From: Tetraselmis striata
Lineage: Eukaryota; Chlorophyta; Chlorodendrophyceae; Chlorodendrales; Chlorodendraceae
Assembly: GCA_006384855.1 (NCBI GenBank)
Contig: VCJN01001948.1
Span: 62,001 to 126,000 of the forward strand
Length of the DNA: 64,000 nt
Direction of reading: 5' to 3'
Under the pieces are notes generated by a model. It saw only the letters and a list, made by a program, of their open reading frames with translations. It had not been told where the DNA came from and ran no database searches. A program made the translations under genes and the position numbers. Positions 1 through 11,064 of the stretch are shown here, piece after piece (position 1 is the first letter of the stretch; each line of letters starts with the position of its first letter).

Positions 1-128
1 CACCTCGTGCTGCAGGATCACCGCGTCCTGCCCGCCAGCACCGCCGCAACAGTCAGCCGGCACGGCAGGGCGCAGTGGCAGGGAGGCCAGCGTGCCCCAA
101 TCACGACCCCAACGCCCCTCCCCCCCTT

Positions 129-159
<31 letters not shown>

Positions 160-3100
160 CACCACCACCACCACCATGCAGCCGATTGGCTTGGTACGTG
201 GGCGCATGGCACAGGCGGCGACGGACGGCAGTGGCAGGCGGGGTGCCCGGGCGGACCTTGTAGAAGCGGTAGAGGCTGAGCCGCGCGCCGTCGGGGTCCA
301 TGTGGCAGCAGTACACGCGGCCGTACAGGGTGAGCAGGCGGACCTGCGGGCCGGCGGCAATGCGGCATGCCTCTTTTCAGAGGCGGAGCATGGCACGGCC
401 GGGTTGGAGGGACGGGGACCGTCAGGGCGCAATGGGAGAGGGGGGGGGGGGGGGGGGGGGGGCGGGGCTACTGCATTTCTTAAGTAGGGCATACAGAGGG
501 ATGCAGCAGCCACTGGGTTGTTGGGGGGGGGGGGGGGGGGACTGGCGGAGGGGGATGGCACCTGGTTGGACTCCAGCCAGGGCTTGGGGGCGCCCGGCGC
601 CGCGTAGGGCGTCAGCTCAAAGTGCGGCAGCGTGATGACCTCTTTTGCGGTGAACTGGGGATGGTGGGCGGGGGCGGAGCGGGGGTGGGGGGGGGGGGGG
701 GGGGGGGGGGCGGTGAGTGACTCGGGCGGCGGCCAGCGCCATGCAGTAACTGGACTTCTGTCGAGTTGGATTCCCGGAATACAATCCCCAACGGTCACGT
801 TTGGTGTGTTCCCGCGGGGTTACACGCAGTCTGAGGGAAAAAGGCCCCCGAGGAGCAAAGGTCCGCACACCGTCCGACAGGGATCAGAGCATGCGGCACC
901 GCCATGGTGTGAACTCCGGTGGTGGACACGGTGTTCCCTACCAGCGGTGGGCATGTGAGGTGTGTTCCCATCGGATACCGTGACAGATACGCCCCGCCCA
1001 CTGTCAGCTGGCGCTTTTGTACCGCTGACCGCCTGACTGAGCACCCTAAACCGGCACGACTGAGCACCCCGCGCGCCATCACCAAAGACGACATTGGGGC
1101 GGCGATGAGTTTCACACAGTTGCTCGGACTCCCTAGTGTATCAGTAGGACCGTGGTTCATGCACAGCGGCAAAGCGGGCTGAGGGGGGGGGGGGACCTGG
1201 TACGCAGAGATGACGACGCCGCGGTCGCCGGTGCCGAGCAGCACCATCCGACTCTCGTGGGTGTATTGGTACCAGCGCACCTGCGCGCATACCCGGAGGC
1301 CAGGGCCGGGGGGGGCGGGGGGGGGGGGGGGGGGGGGGGGGGAGCAGAGGAGCGCGGTTGGCGTCAGCGGCCGAGCCATCATGCCACCGCCGACATCCAG
1401 GGCAGCGCGGATGTTCAGAAGCGCCGTACTGGAAACACGGCTCCTGTGTCCGTGCTGTTAACGCTGCTTCACCCCACCCCATAGACGGGACGATTGCAAA
1501 ACAATCGAACACGCCAATTGAGATGTGCGTATCAGGATGTCCGGATGCTGCACCCATAATAAGAAGCCTCACATCGGGCGCGCATGCTACCAAAAGGAAC
1601 ATCAACTCTAAACGCCGCGATGGTGTCGGTCTTCATTTGACCTCTGGCGGGTGCTATGTCTGCAGTGTTCTCAGTCCCATTTCGGCGCCCCGATCGCGAA
1701 CACGACACACAATTGCCCATACAATGCACGTTGCAGAAGATTTGCTTTGAAATGGTTTGGTCTGCTCTGCTCTGCCAGAGGTCACAGAGGGACAAGACAG
1801 GGAAGGGGGGGGGGGGGGGGGGGGTTGCCTGGTGGCTGAGCGTCTTGACGTAGGTGAGTGCAGTGTGGTTGGAGCTGAGCAGGTAGAGCTCGAGCCCCTG
1901 CGGCGTGACCATGCAGCAGCTGGCGAAGGACGTCTGCACCCAGAAGAAGCCAAGCAGCGGCACACCCGCCTTGCTCTTGCGCGAGCCCTGCGCGGCCGCC
2001 ATCACAGACCCAGACTGTGGTCAGCGCACTCGGGCCTTCCCACTTACTCCAAGGGGGGGGGGGGGGGGGGGACACTTCGCACTTGCAGCCTGTGTGTTGG
2101 CAAGACATGGCATGCAATCGTCGTGTTGATAAGCATGTCAACCACAAATTTACGTCATGTTCGCAAACATACACATATCCCCCCCTCCGCCCGCCCAGAC
2201 CTGGAGCCATGTCTAATCGGTTTGCCACCAGTATGCTTCGCATCCAGCGTCAAGCGCCACACCCACCAGCCCACCTGCCCACCTGCCCCATGCCGCTGCC
2301 CGCCAACGCAACGCCTACTGCAGCGATGCATATGTATGCGCTGATGACTTGAACCCCTCGCAAACAACCACAAGTACATGCGGGGATCGTCGAGACGGCG
2401 CCAGCACGCCCTCAGGGAGACAGGCAGGCAGAGAAAGGCATGGAGGGATGCCGGGTGAGTCATGTGTATAAGATCTCGATGCGGAGGACTGCCAGTCACC
2501 CCCGAGGTCCGATGGCACCGCCGGCCCTGAATACAGAAATACCATCTGCGGCACATCTACATGTGGCTCACACCTACCGCATCTTCATTTATGAGGGTGT
2601 GTTGCGTATGAGGTGCCAAGGGGACTGGCGCACCGCGGTGACCAAGCAATGGGGAAGGGGGGGGGGGACACGCCTGGATGAAGGAGTTGCCGCTGTTGCG
2701 GTCGATGAACTCGATGAAGGAGGAGCTGCGCAGCACGCCCACCAGCGGCAGGCTGGGCGAGGGCCGCACCGCCAGCACCTCCCCCTCGGTCAGGGGGATC
2801 GTCTGCGGCTCGCCTGTCTCGATGGGCATGCGCCCGCCGCCCAGCTCTGCGCGCCAGCCCAGCCGCAATGTAATCCGAGATGGATGAAACAGGGCAGGTG
2901 GTCATGAAGAAACACGGGGCACCAGGGGGGGCCGGGGGGGGGGGGGGGGGGGAGCACCCGGCTGCTTGGAGGTGAGCAGCGTGTAGAGCAGGCACTCATC
3001 GTTCTTCACCACCGCCAGCGACTGGGAGGCGTCGTCGTAGGTGAGGCAGCGCACACCTGTTGGGGGGCCAGGAGGGATGCGGGCAGCGGACCTGCCGTCA

Positions 3101-3275
3101 GCCCCCTCTGCTCCCCTGGGCATCTCACCTCCACCCTGGGCATCCACCCCTGGGGCGTGGGTCGCTGGACTGCAGGCGCCATACCGGTAGAGTTGAACTC
3201 CAGCGGGGGGCCTGCCAGGTAGACATGCCCCAGCGCGTGGGCGGAGCGCGCCTTCTTGCTCGGCTCGCCTGCCAT
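1..3275 (-). CDS. RMC1: RMC1 (C18orf8/Mic1-like) homologue, N-terminal part; gene runs off the left edge
   Basis: Homologue of the regulator of the Mon1-Ccz1 complex, the Rab7 GEF needed for late endosome/vacuole traffic. Eight exons are read on the minus strand: 3185-3275, 2958-3056, 2674-2846, 1829-1987, 1197-1280, 562-654, 257-343 and 1-27. They join in one frame (271 codons) and follow the order of the human protein: an N-terminal GVRCLTYDD segment, GFFWVQ..PQGLELYLL (human GFCWTSS..DQGIEFYQV), VRWYQYTHES (human VNWYMYCPES), HFELTPYAAPGAPKP, TLYGRVYCCHMDPDG (human TIYGQLYVLFLRH) and LYRFYKDAVILQ, which matches plant homologues. The human protein is about 650 residues, so the C-terminal Mic1 domain lies outside the window. 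Two introns appear to start with GC (after 2674 and 1829), and four donors are followed at once by poly-C. The start at 3275 is the first in-frame ATG of the conserved exon; an extra 5' exon near 3430-3482 cannot be excluded. Confidence 0.85.
130..176. repeat. (CA)n(CCA)n microsatellite
   Basis: About fourteen CA units (131-158) run into six CCA units. It lies in the last visible intron of the RMC1 homologue. In other frames it yields His- or Trp-rich artefact ORFs. Confidence 0.95.
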
Positions 3276-3690
3276 GGCATGGAGGTGTTGGGGGGGGGGG
3301 GGGGGGGGGGGGAGGCAGCTCTGGCTCAGCCCCCCTGCACTGGGTGCCAACAGGGAGTGAAGCATCCAGAGAAGAGGGGGAGGGGGGGGAGGGCAACCTG
3401 GGCCGGCGGGCTCTCGGGAGAACAGTGTGGCAACGTGCTCCTGCCGTTGCACCGCCGAGCTGCCGGCGATAATGGCCGCCATGGCGGGGCTGTCCGCCGG
3501 CGCGTGAGTGTCAGTCCGAAGTTTGCGTCAGCACTGGGCCCGCCCTTCCGTTTTAATGTATATTTTCTTGCTTTCTTAAGTTTTGTATTGTATCTTTGTA
3601 TCTTTCTTTCTTTCGTCTTGCTTTCCTGACGGACTGTTATCGGCTCTCCCGCCGTCGTCGCCTTCGACGGGCAGTGGTTTCGGCTTCCAG
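3276..3690. other. Spacer between RMC1 and ENY2
   Basis: Holds a poly-G run (3291-3312), a possible non-conserved 5' exon of RMC1 around 3430-3482 (minus strand, opening MAAIIAGSSAVQ), and a pyrimidine-rich stretch at 3550-3625 that on the minus strand would be the 3' UTR of ENY2. No other gene is seen. Confidence 0.5.
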
Positions 3691-4179
3691 TTACTGCGAC
3701 AGGATGAAGCTGCGGATCTCCCGGAGCAGCTCCGCCTTGACGCTGTCCGGAACCTTGGCGCGCCCCAGTGGCGCGATCTCTGCCTGCAGCTCTGCCGCAC
3801 TGACGGTCTCACCGGCCCTCTCGCGCAGAATGGCGCCGCAGCGCCCCGCCAGCTCGTCCGCCCAGCCGCACTGCAGCAGCTTCTCGCGGAGCAGCGCCTT
3901 CAGCCGCGCCTTCTCGCCGCTCTCGACCCACCGCTGCCGCCGCGCCGCGTGCAGCGCGCCCTCAGTTCAGCCGGGGTCTCAAATGAGCACAGCGGCGCTG
4001 GGGCGGCTAAGCGAGAGGGCGGGAAGAGGAGAGGGAAGGGGGGGGGGGGGGGGGGGGGATATATTTTGTTGCGACCTCGCTCGCCTCACCTGGTGCAGCG
4101 CCGCCTCCAGCTGCTGGCCCGCGCGCGAAGAGTTTCCCGCGCCTGCTCGCCCGCCGTCACCAGCCTGGTTCCCGGCCAT
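3691..4179 (-). CDS. ENY2: ENY2/SUS1, SAGA DUB-module and TREX-2 subunit
   Basis: Small nuclear protein shared by the SAGA deubiquitinase module and the TREX-2 mRNA export complex at nuclear pores. Two exons, 4090-4179 and 3691-3933, join after a CAG codon through a GT-AG intron to give 110 residues; human ENY2 is 101. The join restores the family pattern: LEAALHQ|RWVESGEKARLKALL against human [22 protein letters not shown]. It continues with REKLLQCGWADELAGRC, then AEIAPLGRAKVPDSVKAELL, and the helical end EIRSFILSQ before TAA. The first 23 residues are a Gly/Ala-rich, low-complexity extension. The acceptor at 3933 was preferred to one about 18 bases upstream because only it keeps the helix length. 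The intron carries a poly-C run (sense) soon after the donor. The gene lies head-to-tail with the RMC1 homologue, about 400 bp away. Confidence 0.93.
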
Positions 4180-4858
4180 CCGTGACTTCACGCTGGTGGT
4201 GCCCACCGGCCGCGTTTTGACTAGGGCTCAGGGCGTTTAAGGCGTGTGCGTGCTGCGACGTGGGCGGCGCCACATCATTCGCTGCGTGCTGCTGGGGCAG
4301 GGGGACGATATATTTGCTGACTTATTTGCTGACTCGCTACCTGCACTCGAATCTACCCTGGCCTCTAGGGTACCTACGCGACCCGGGTGATTTATATTAC
4401 AATAATATTATTATATTATTAAGGATTATCTGTACATGTATATATGCATAAACGTGCGATTATGCCTCAGTTCCTCCTGGTTCCTTGATAATGTACGGGT
4501 AGCGAGATGGTCGGCTGACTCGGCGCTCTGTGGAATTGTGGTGCAGTGAGAAGTGAGAATTATTTACTACCGTAGGTGGTCTGCGCTGCGCGGTAAAAGT
4601 GAAGTGAAGTTCTCCCCGGGACATCGGCCGAAGCCGCCCCAGCACTTGACCTCGTAGGTCGTAGGTCTGGCATGGCCCGTAGACCATTGCCATAGACCGC
4701 AGACCGTAGACCTCTGCACTGCGGTATATACTCAGCATTCGGCGGAATGCGCCACGCAGGCGCTATCAAGCATGTCTGGTGATCTAGCCAGCAGTGCAAA
4801 TGAGATTACGCAAAAGGGCATTTACATGTAGTGACTAGTGAGGTCGAGATCTATAATT

Positions 4859-4882
4859 GTAACACCAACATGATCTCCTCAC
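4859..4882 (+). repeat. 24-bp direct repeat, left copy
   Basis: Reads GTAAC, three variable bases, then AACATGATCTCCTCAC. The same motif recurs at 6180-6203, with 21 of 24 positions equal. The two copies frame the AT-rich island. Confidence 0.7.
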
Positions 4883-6179
4883 CTTCCTCCCCGCCATAGA
4901 GGCGTCCACTGGCGGTGATTTAAGTGGAAAAGTATATGGCAGCGCTGTGTGTCAGCAAATGCGGCATCAACAACATATGTCATTGTTAGGTGGCCCTCAC
5001 GCGCTGTGAAATCAGCATGGCAGATTCTCAGAGTTAGCACTTCAAAATGAACGTTAGTCAACGACAGGACTTTTGGTGTGTCATAGGTAAAATATGATAG
5101 TGACACAAAAGGTGTAAGGTTTTTGTATGTGTTTTGGAGGTAAATGTCTGTGTAGATGAAAGTGTATGTTACGTTTTGATGGCGCGCGACCATGGATGAA
5201 GACCTAAAGAATATGTAGCCTGTTGTCGGCCCGATATATATGCAGAGCGCAACGGACATGGTTGGCAAAGAGCAGACAGTGATCATTGTGCATTGTTGAG
5301 AGGCACTCTCAAAGCCATACTAGCGTGTGAACCAATACCCCTCCGAAGACATGGCACCCACGGCGGCGGTATGTTGTCATGTTGTTCAGCATGACTACGC
5401 GTGCTTGTCAAAATCAAATGGAACCTACCTCCGGGTTGGAACCGAATATTGAGACAAGTGGCAGTTTAGCACCTCGACCCGCCCCAAGGCGTCCCATGGG
5501 GGATCGATGGGTGAGCACAATCCACACCATTGATTCCTGAAGATGCCACCACATCGGAGCCCAATATGGCAATAGTATACCACAAAGGATTTCATATGGT
5601 GACACAGCGCACGAACATATGTTCGATTGCGGCATGCAGCAGCACACACGGTGCACTACGCGAATATTGATGGTTAGCTTAGGGCTCAATGTGGTCAACC
5701 GCGGTCTTTAATTGTTGTTGTGATTAGTATTTGTCTAATATGTGGTTTTCTCTTTTGATGTAAGATATGGGTGTTTTGTGTGTTTCTACTGTTTATTTTA
5801 ACAGGTGCCGATATGATGGGTACAAGTAGTAGCAACATCAAGTGAGGAAGGGAAAGGGGAGGGGGGTGCTCACCGACATCAAGCTTACACCTAGGCATCA
5901 TGAGGTAGTATTTCGAAATAGTGTTGCGCATCTTTGATGATGTGGTTATTGTTTGTTTTGTGGGCAGGTATGATTGTTCTGAAATTACTTTGGTGGTTAT
6001 TAGTTGTTTTGTAGTTGATCTTTGCGGTTGATTCGGTACCTGCTCACTGTGCCATTTGTTTGCTCAGCGCATTTAATTGTTCTTGCGTGTTTTTAAGAGC
6101 AGCCCTATAAGGTTTGTTGTGTCATTGTCATCGTTGAATATACCACCACTCTCCCCGTTAGTTGTTACTTTGTTACCTT

Positions 6180-6203
6180 GTAACCTTAACATGATCTCCT
6201 CAC
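6180..6203 (+). repeat. 24-bp direct repeat, right copy
   Basis: Second copy of the motif at 4859-4882, in the same orientation. It could be relic ends of an inserted element or a dispersed short repeat. Confidence 0.7.
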
Positions 6204-8188
6204 ACTAGTTGCTATTTGCGCAGCAACATCACCCCGCCCCGCCGCCCGATGCTCCCTATCCGCCGCATACCCGCACGAGCGCAGCCAATAGCATGCATGC
6301 AGAAAATTGGGGCCGGGCAGGGGCAGGGCAATAAGAACGACGGTCAGTCGGCGGCTTCGCTGTTGGCAATTTCGTCATAATATGTAGTGTTTAGTAATAC
6401 CTTCAGATTCCGTATTAGTATTAGTATTAGCATTACTACAGTTAGTATTGGCATTACAGTATCACTATAAGTATTACTATTTTAAAGTTTCTCCGAGTCT
6501 CCCCACCCCCCTGGGTTTTAGGGTTTTTCGAGAGCGTGTATCACCCCTGCGGCGGCGAGGGATGGCACAATAGGGTAGGAGGTAGCGTTAAGGCATGCGG
6601 GCGAGACGGGCACCTCATTGCGACTGCTGAGCCTAGCCGTAAAGTGGCGATTACACGGTGGATACTACGCACGGGGGTTACGGACGCATTCCTTGGGGAA
6701 ATTGCGATTACGGGCCATCCAACGACCATATTTTACTGACGAGGTGAGTCTGTGAGTCTGTATGTCTGTGAGTGTGTCTGTCTGTCTATCGCTGACTTTC
6801 GGAACGGTTTCGGATAGATTATTAGAGATATTGAGAATGTATCCGTTATGAATTCCGTCATAATTCCGCGCAGGCGAAAATAGCCGTCGCACTTACCTGC
6901 TTACTACATGCATGTACTGGTACGGGTACCGGCCGCCGGGTCGCCGCCGGTTTGGCGATCATTCGTCGCCGTTCGTCATGTCTATGGGGCCAACATGGCG
7001 CGAAGCGCCGAGCCCGCCGCGTGGACCGGACCCGGACGCCGGACGCCGTCGTTCGTCCGTCGCCGGATGCCGGACGAGCGTCGCCCATCCGCCTCGCAGC
7101 CCGTCCGTCGATGGACGCCGGGCCCCGGGTCGGCGGCTCGGCGGACACGGCGGGGTTGTACAATGTAGCGACTACTACGATCGATCCGTGCGGCTCTCTG
7201 GATCCTAGACTCCAGCAGCGGGTCTACTTGTTCCAGTGTACTTACGAGACAATCCGGGAGGCTAGTGATACTGGCGGGTAGTCGTCCGCGCCCATGTATA
7301 CGGTGGGCGGTACTCGTACATCTACGTTTGCAAGTTGTCGTTCGTTCACCGCCGTCGTTTGTGACGCTCGCCCATCTAACGACCATAGCAACAACCATGA
7401 ATGCACTAACCCCAGTCCATTCTCCAGCTAAAGCCCCTCGCGCTGGATGCGCACCTCACTTGTGTAACGGACGGTGGCACTTTGCAGAACACCATTTGCT
7501 ACAAAGTAATTGATGCGAAAGGTACGATCTCGTGTGGTTTGGGTGGTCAGCATGTGTGAATAAGTGCCGCGCCGAGTTCTTGCGTGGGGCAACGAGTCAA
7601 CGACTAGGACTATCGATCGTGTGCTTGCTATGTGATGCATGTGTTGCAATCGTGGAGCCCTTGACGGAGCCGGTCGCAACCAAGTCCGTGGAGTAGTGAC
7701 AACACAGGTGCCAGTAAATTAGTAGGCTCGTTAAGGCGTATCGGTATGTATTGGGCAAGTCAGATTTGATTAGCTATTTTAGGTAGCGGGTTATTTTCCC
7801 AAGGGGAGGGGGGGGGGGGCGGGGAGTCCTTCCTTTTCCGAAAATATGTCCTTTTCAGTTTAACGTTGCTTTAAGTACTGTACATGTCACCGTGGGGATA
7901 CCGTACGTTATCTAGCTATCCGTATCCCCTGCCGTCGGTCGGCAATTGCTCGCAGCGACGGCAATGCGCCAGCCAGCTAGGCCGCCGCACTTTCCGGCGC
8001 ACGCGCTATACCCTGTCAGCAACAGAAACGCGTGGCCGGCCCACAAGTTTGGCGCTCCCTGATGCGCTAGCATTCACACATGCAGGCACACCATGGCGCC
8101 GTGCATGGTCGGAAACGCCGGCGCCGCCTGGGTAGACGATACGCAGGTCGGGCCGTACACTTGGGTCAAATACTAACAAGACTCCGCG

Positions 8189-9181
8189 ATGGACGCGGAC
8201 AACGACACTACATGCCGGGACCTGCTCGTGGCCCTCCTCCCCGCCGACTACTTGCCCCTGGACGACGTCTTGCGGGTATATGTGCCGTGCGTGCTCGAGG
8301 ATGGCGGCTCGTTATCTTCCGGGTCCATGCGGCCGGACTCTGATTGCACAACGTTCTCAACCGACCCCGCGCTTGACACGCTACTGCGCTTTCTAAAGTC
8401 GCGATTCCTCAAGTTCGCGCGTACTAGACCGGCCGCCCGCGCGGCAGGCTCCTCGGGTGAACCTCTTCGTATCTATATAATGATGCGGTCTGAAACATCG
8501 GATGCTATTGCGCTACCGAAACAACACTCTGGCTCCGACCCATTGAACAAGAAGAGGCACTACAACGCCGTGTTGGACTGGCTCGGCTCCAATAACGCGG
8601 GTTGGGAAGCCCAACTCGTGAGTGGGGCCCTGTCCCACCCGACGATTCGTTTGGAGTTCGACTTGAAAACTTTGGGGCACAAGTCTGACATATCGAACAT
8701 AGCAGAGGCGTCTGCGCACTATTTTCACGGAGCTATGATCGGCAACGGGAAGTGGACGAGGGAGGGTAGCGGGCCTGCCGTGCTCGTTAAGTTACGGGCT
8801 CTGAACACCGCCATCTCCGAGTACAAGCGGCGGCTGCGCCACCAGCGCAAGTCTGCATTAGAACGGGCTAGTTTGGCAGTTTTCACCAACGCGCACTGTC
8901 GAAAACTCGCACGGCTGGGACTGCGTCCCTGCCATCAAGCTTGCCGGCAACGCGAAGCTTGCTGCCTACCTGAGAACCTCGACGTCGACCGCTTGATCCA
9001 TATTGTCGGCATCTACACACCATTAGACATCAGCAGCAACTTCACCGGCAAGATGGACAAGTACTCGAGGTACATCTTCCGCCCGCGTGTTGTGTGCATA
9101 TCTAGTTGTATATATAACGAGCGAACGAGAGTGCTAGTTGTTGTTTCTCGACACAGGTACACGTATGTCAAGGCCCTTTAG
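8189..9181 (+). CDS. Unknown protein, possibly element-encoded, 330 aa
   Basis: I do not recognise this protein. It is an uninterrupted 330-codon frame from ATG 8189, opening MDADNDTTCRDLLVALLP. A basic helix-like stretch lies around residue 215 (ISEYKRRLRHQRKSALERA), and a Cys/His-rich stretch follows (AHCRK...CHQACRQREACC) that could bind metal. A likely splice donor (AG|GTACAT near 9070) and acceptor (ACACAG|GTACACG near 9157) would replace the final part. After that acceptor the frame reads YTYVKAL, a TAG, then KGITNPIELSRWN, so the downstream piece looks like decayed coding sequence. The neighbourhood is full of retrotransposon remnants, which favours an element-derived gene over a host gene. 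Confidence covers it being a real coding region, not a function. Confidence 0.45.
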   Translation: MDADNDTTCRDLLVALLPADYLPLDDVLRVYVPCVLEDGGSLSSGSMRPDSDCTTFSTDPALDTLLRFLKSRFLKFARTRPAARAAGSSGEPLRIYIMMRSETSDAIALPKQHSGSDPLNKKRHYNAVLDWLGSNNAGWEAQLVSGALSHPTIRLEFDLKTLGHKSDISNIAEASAHYFHGAMIGNGKWTREGSGPAVLVKLRALNTAISEYKRRLRHQRKSALERASLAVFTNAHCRKLARLGLRPCHQACRQREACCLPENLDVDRLIHIVGIYTPLDISSNFTGKMDKYSRYIFRPRVVCISSCIYNERTRVLVVVSRHRYTYVKAL

Positions 9182-10550
9182 AAGGGCATCACCAACCCTA
9201 TTGAGCTCTCCCGCTGGAACTGAAGCTGGGTGCATATTGCATTGGCACGTCTAGCAAGCCAGGTGTAATGTCCACTTCCCTGCATGTAGAGTGGCGGATT
9301 GTGCCGTATGTGTGCGGCGAGTGCTCGCGGCAAGGAGCCAAGCCGCTTGTGCGTGCTAGAAAGAGGATGCGCGCGGAGCGAGTTGCCGCTTCGTCCAACA
9401 AGAGTGTTGCTCGTGAGGAGCAAGCAGCGACCCGCAAGGAGTATGCAACTGCAGCGTAGGCGCAGGAGCCCGCTAGCACATGCGCAACCGCGGAATATAA
9501 CGCAACAACAACGCAACCGGCGGGGCACCAGGGCACTGCGGAGCACCAACGCGCAGCTAGTTGTGAGGCGTTCCACCATGCAGTATGCAATATCTTGATG
9601 TTGCATCGTAGGCAGTAGACTACAACCAGCAACGCCATCACTCCGCTAGATGGTTGGCCGTGAGGCAAGGAGGGTAAACGGTGCATAGTAACCACTGTCT
9701 CTAATCTTGTCATCTATTTCCACAATGTATTTGCTTCCATTTGCTGCGTGCATCATTGTTGCTATGTGTTGCTCCTGGATGGGTGGCATTGTTGTTGCTT
9801 TAGCTGCTTATGCGCCATATGCCTCAAAACATGGAATTGGCAGTACTTTAAAATACATGAGGCGGACAAAGGTGGTTCTTTAAACGAGGGCCAAAAATGG
9901 GGAGACTGCTTAAAACAGGTAGTCAAACCTGACTCGTCGTATATCTTTATATTGGCATATATGTAATCCTCGCTAGATTATTGCAACTAACCCCAAAATT
10001 TCTTGCAGTACTTTAGGACTGCAGTGAAAATCCGATTTCATTCAGCAGAGCTGCCCAGGGCTCGTGCCTACAGGCACTTTTAAACCTTTTTTTCGCCCCC
10101 GGGACAGGACTCGCACCAGTGAAACCCTTGCAGCGTCTCTACGACGACGGCCGTTTAGACAGCAATCCAGTTACGGAAATCCCTTGGTAGGCGACGCTCC
10201 GTTATAGTCATCAAGCAATTTGCCGAAGCATTCTGCAAGACTAATTGAAGGCAATTGACGGAATTTCCAACACTGTTGGATCACCGTCTAAAACACGGCC
10301 ATCAAAATACCCGGCACTGACCACGAAAGGTCCGCCCTACCCGTTTGGGCGTCGGCCCATTCGAGTAATGCGAGTTGGGACAAGCCCCAACCCGCGGAGC
10401 AAAGCATTTTGGGAGTGCGATATATGTGCAACAAAGAAGGCAATGCGAGGGAGGGCCCGACGCCATAGCTGGAAAAATTTCCCATTCCCAGTAAAATTCA
10501 GGGCGCCGTGAAGGGAGGGGGGGGACCCCGCCCAAAATAAAGGCTGTTAA
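9182..10550. other. Spacer with decayed coding remnants and a SINE-like fragment
   Basis: 9182-9460 may be the broken 3' continuation of the preceding ORF (a frame with CGECSRQGAKPLVRARKRMR). Beyond 9600 I see no gene apart from the SINE-like fragment at 10085-10165. Confidence 0.4.
10085..10165 (-). repeat. SINE-like fragment, also present at the right edge of the window
   Basis: About 60 bp closely match 63943-64000; both copies contain ACCAGTGAAACCCTTGCA followed by CGTCTCT and CGACGGCCGTTT. On the minus strand the fragment contains GGTGCGAGTCC, close to a Pol III B box (GGTTCGANTCC), which suggests a tRNA-derived short element. No complete tRNA fold was found. Confidence 0.5.
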
Positions 10551-10582
10551 GTCCTCAGGTGTTGACGCAATAACCCCGACTA

Positions 10583-10831
10583 CTAATAAAATCCCTGAAC
10601 TCCGGAACTAACACTCCAAAAGTATGACGGTGATACCCGCACCGCGGGCACTCCAGCCACCAACATATGTTCGATAGTCTCAGATTCACCTCCGCCACAT
10701 GCAGGGAAGTCTTCCACGAAACGCTCAGGCATGGCATGAATCCGGGCCAATCGGTGGGCAGTGGGAAATACTCGGGTGCGTAATTGTATCATAATGTGCA
10801 ACCCGGCCACAACCCCCGCGGGGACACCCAT
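10583..10831 (-). pseudogene. Non-LTR retrotransposon (LINE) 3' fragment
   Basis: An 82-codon minus-strand frame reads TAHRLARIHAMPERFVEDFP, then ACGGGESETIEHMLVA. This matches the region after the RT/RNase H of many LINEs (LPT..RL.RI....CP.CG..ETIEHLL..C). The first Cys of the usual CPxC pair reads as Phe and the last Cys as Gly, so the zinc site is broken. No intact ORF flanks it. Confidence 0.65.
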
Positions 10832-11064
10832 TCAGCCCCAAGTTGCTCATCAATCTTTCAGTTCTCAGTACTTCAGTATGCTCTCAATGAAACTCTGCCC
10901 GCTGCCAATTTCAACAATGGCTTTCCCTTCCCACACCGCCCTTACGGCGACGGACTCATGCGCCACGTCGAGGCCGCCATTGCCGCCGCCAAGGCGCGGA
11001 GAAGGCCGCCGCCATCGAGGAAATCGACGCCGTCATAGCCATCATATGGCCCCAGACGCGCGCC

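Larger units (their letters stand above)
4180..8188. other. Gene-poor spacer with AT-rich island
   Basis: No convincing coding sequence over 4 kb. A clearly AT-richer block at about 4860-6200 contrasts with the GC-rich flanks and is framed by the 24-bp repeat annotated separately. TTAGTA-like short repeats occur at 6408-6475, GTCTGTGA-like repeats at 6743-6785, and a poly-G run at 7809-7819. The ORFs at 6536-7400 sit in GC-rich DNA without recognisable protein features. Confidence 0.5.

Noticed and set aside
7..487. ORFs with His- or Gly-rich runs
   Set aside because: Translations of CA, CCA and poly-G tracts in an intron of the RMC1 homologue.
9160..9230. Possible stop-codon reassignment, since TAG sits in KAL-TAG-KGITNPIEL
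   Set aside because: Confident genes in the window end in TAG, TAA and TGA, and the piece has a TGA soon after, so decay is the simpler reading.
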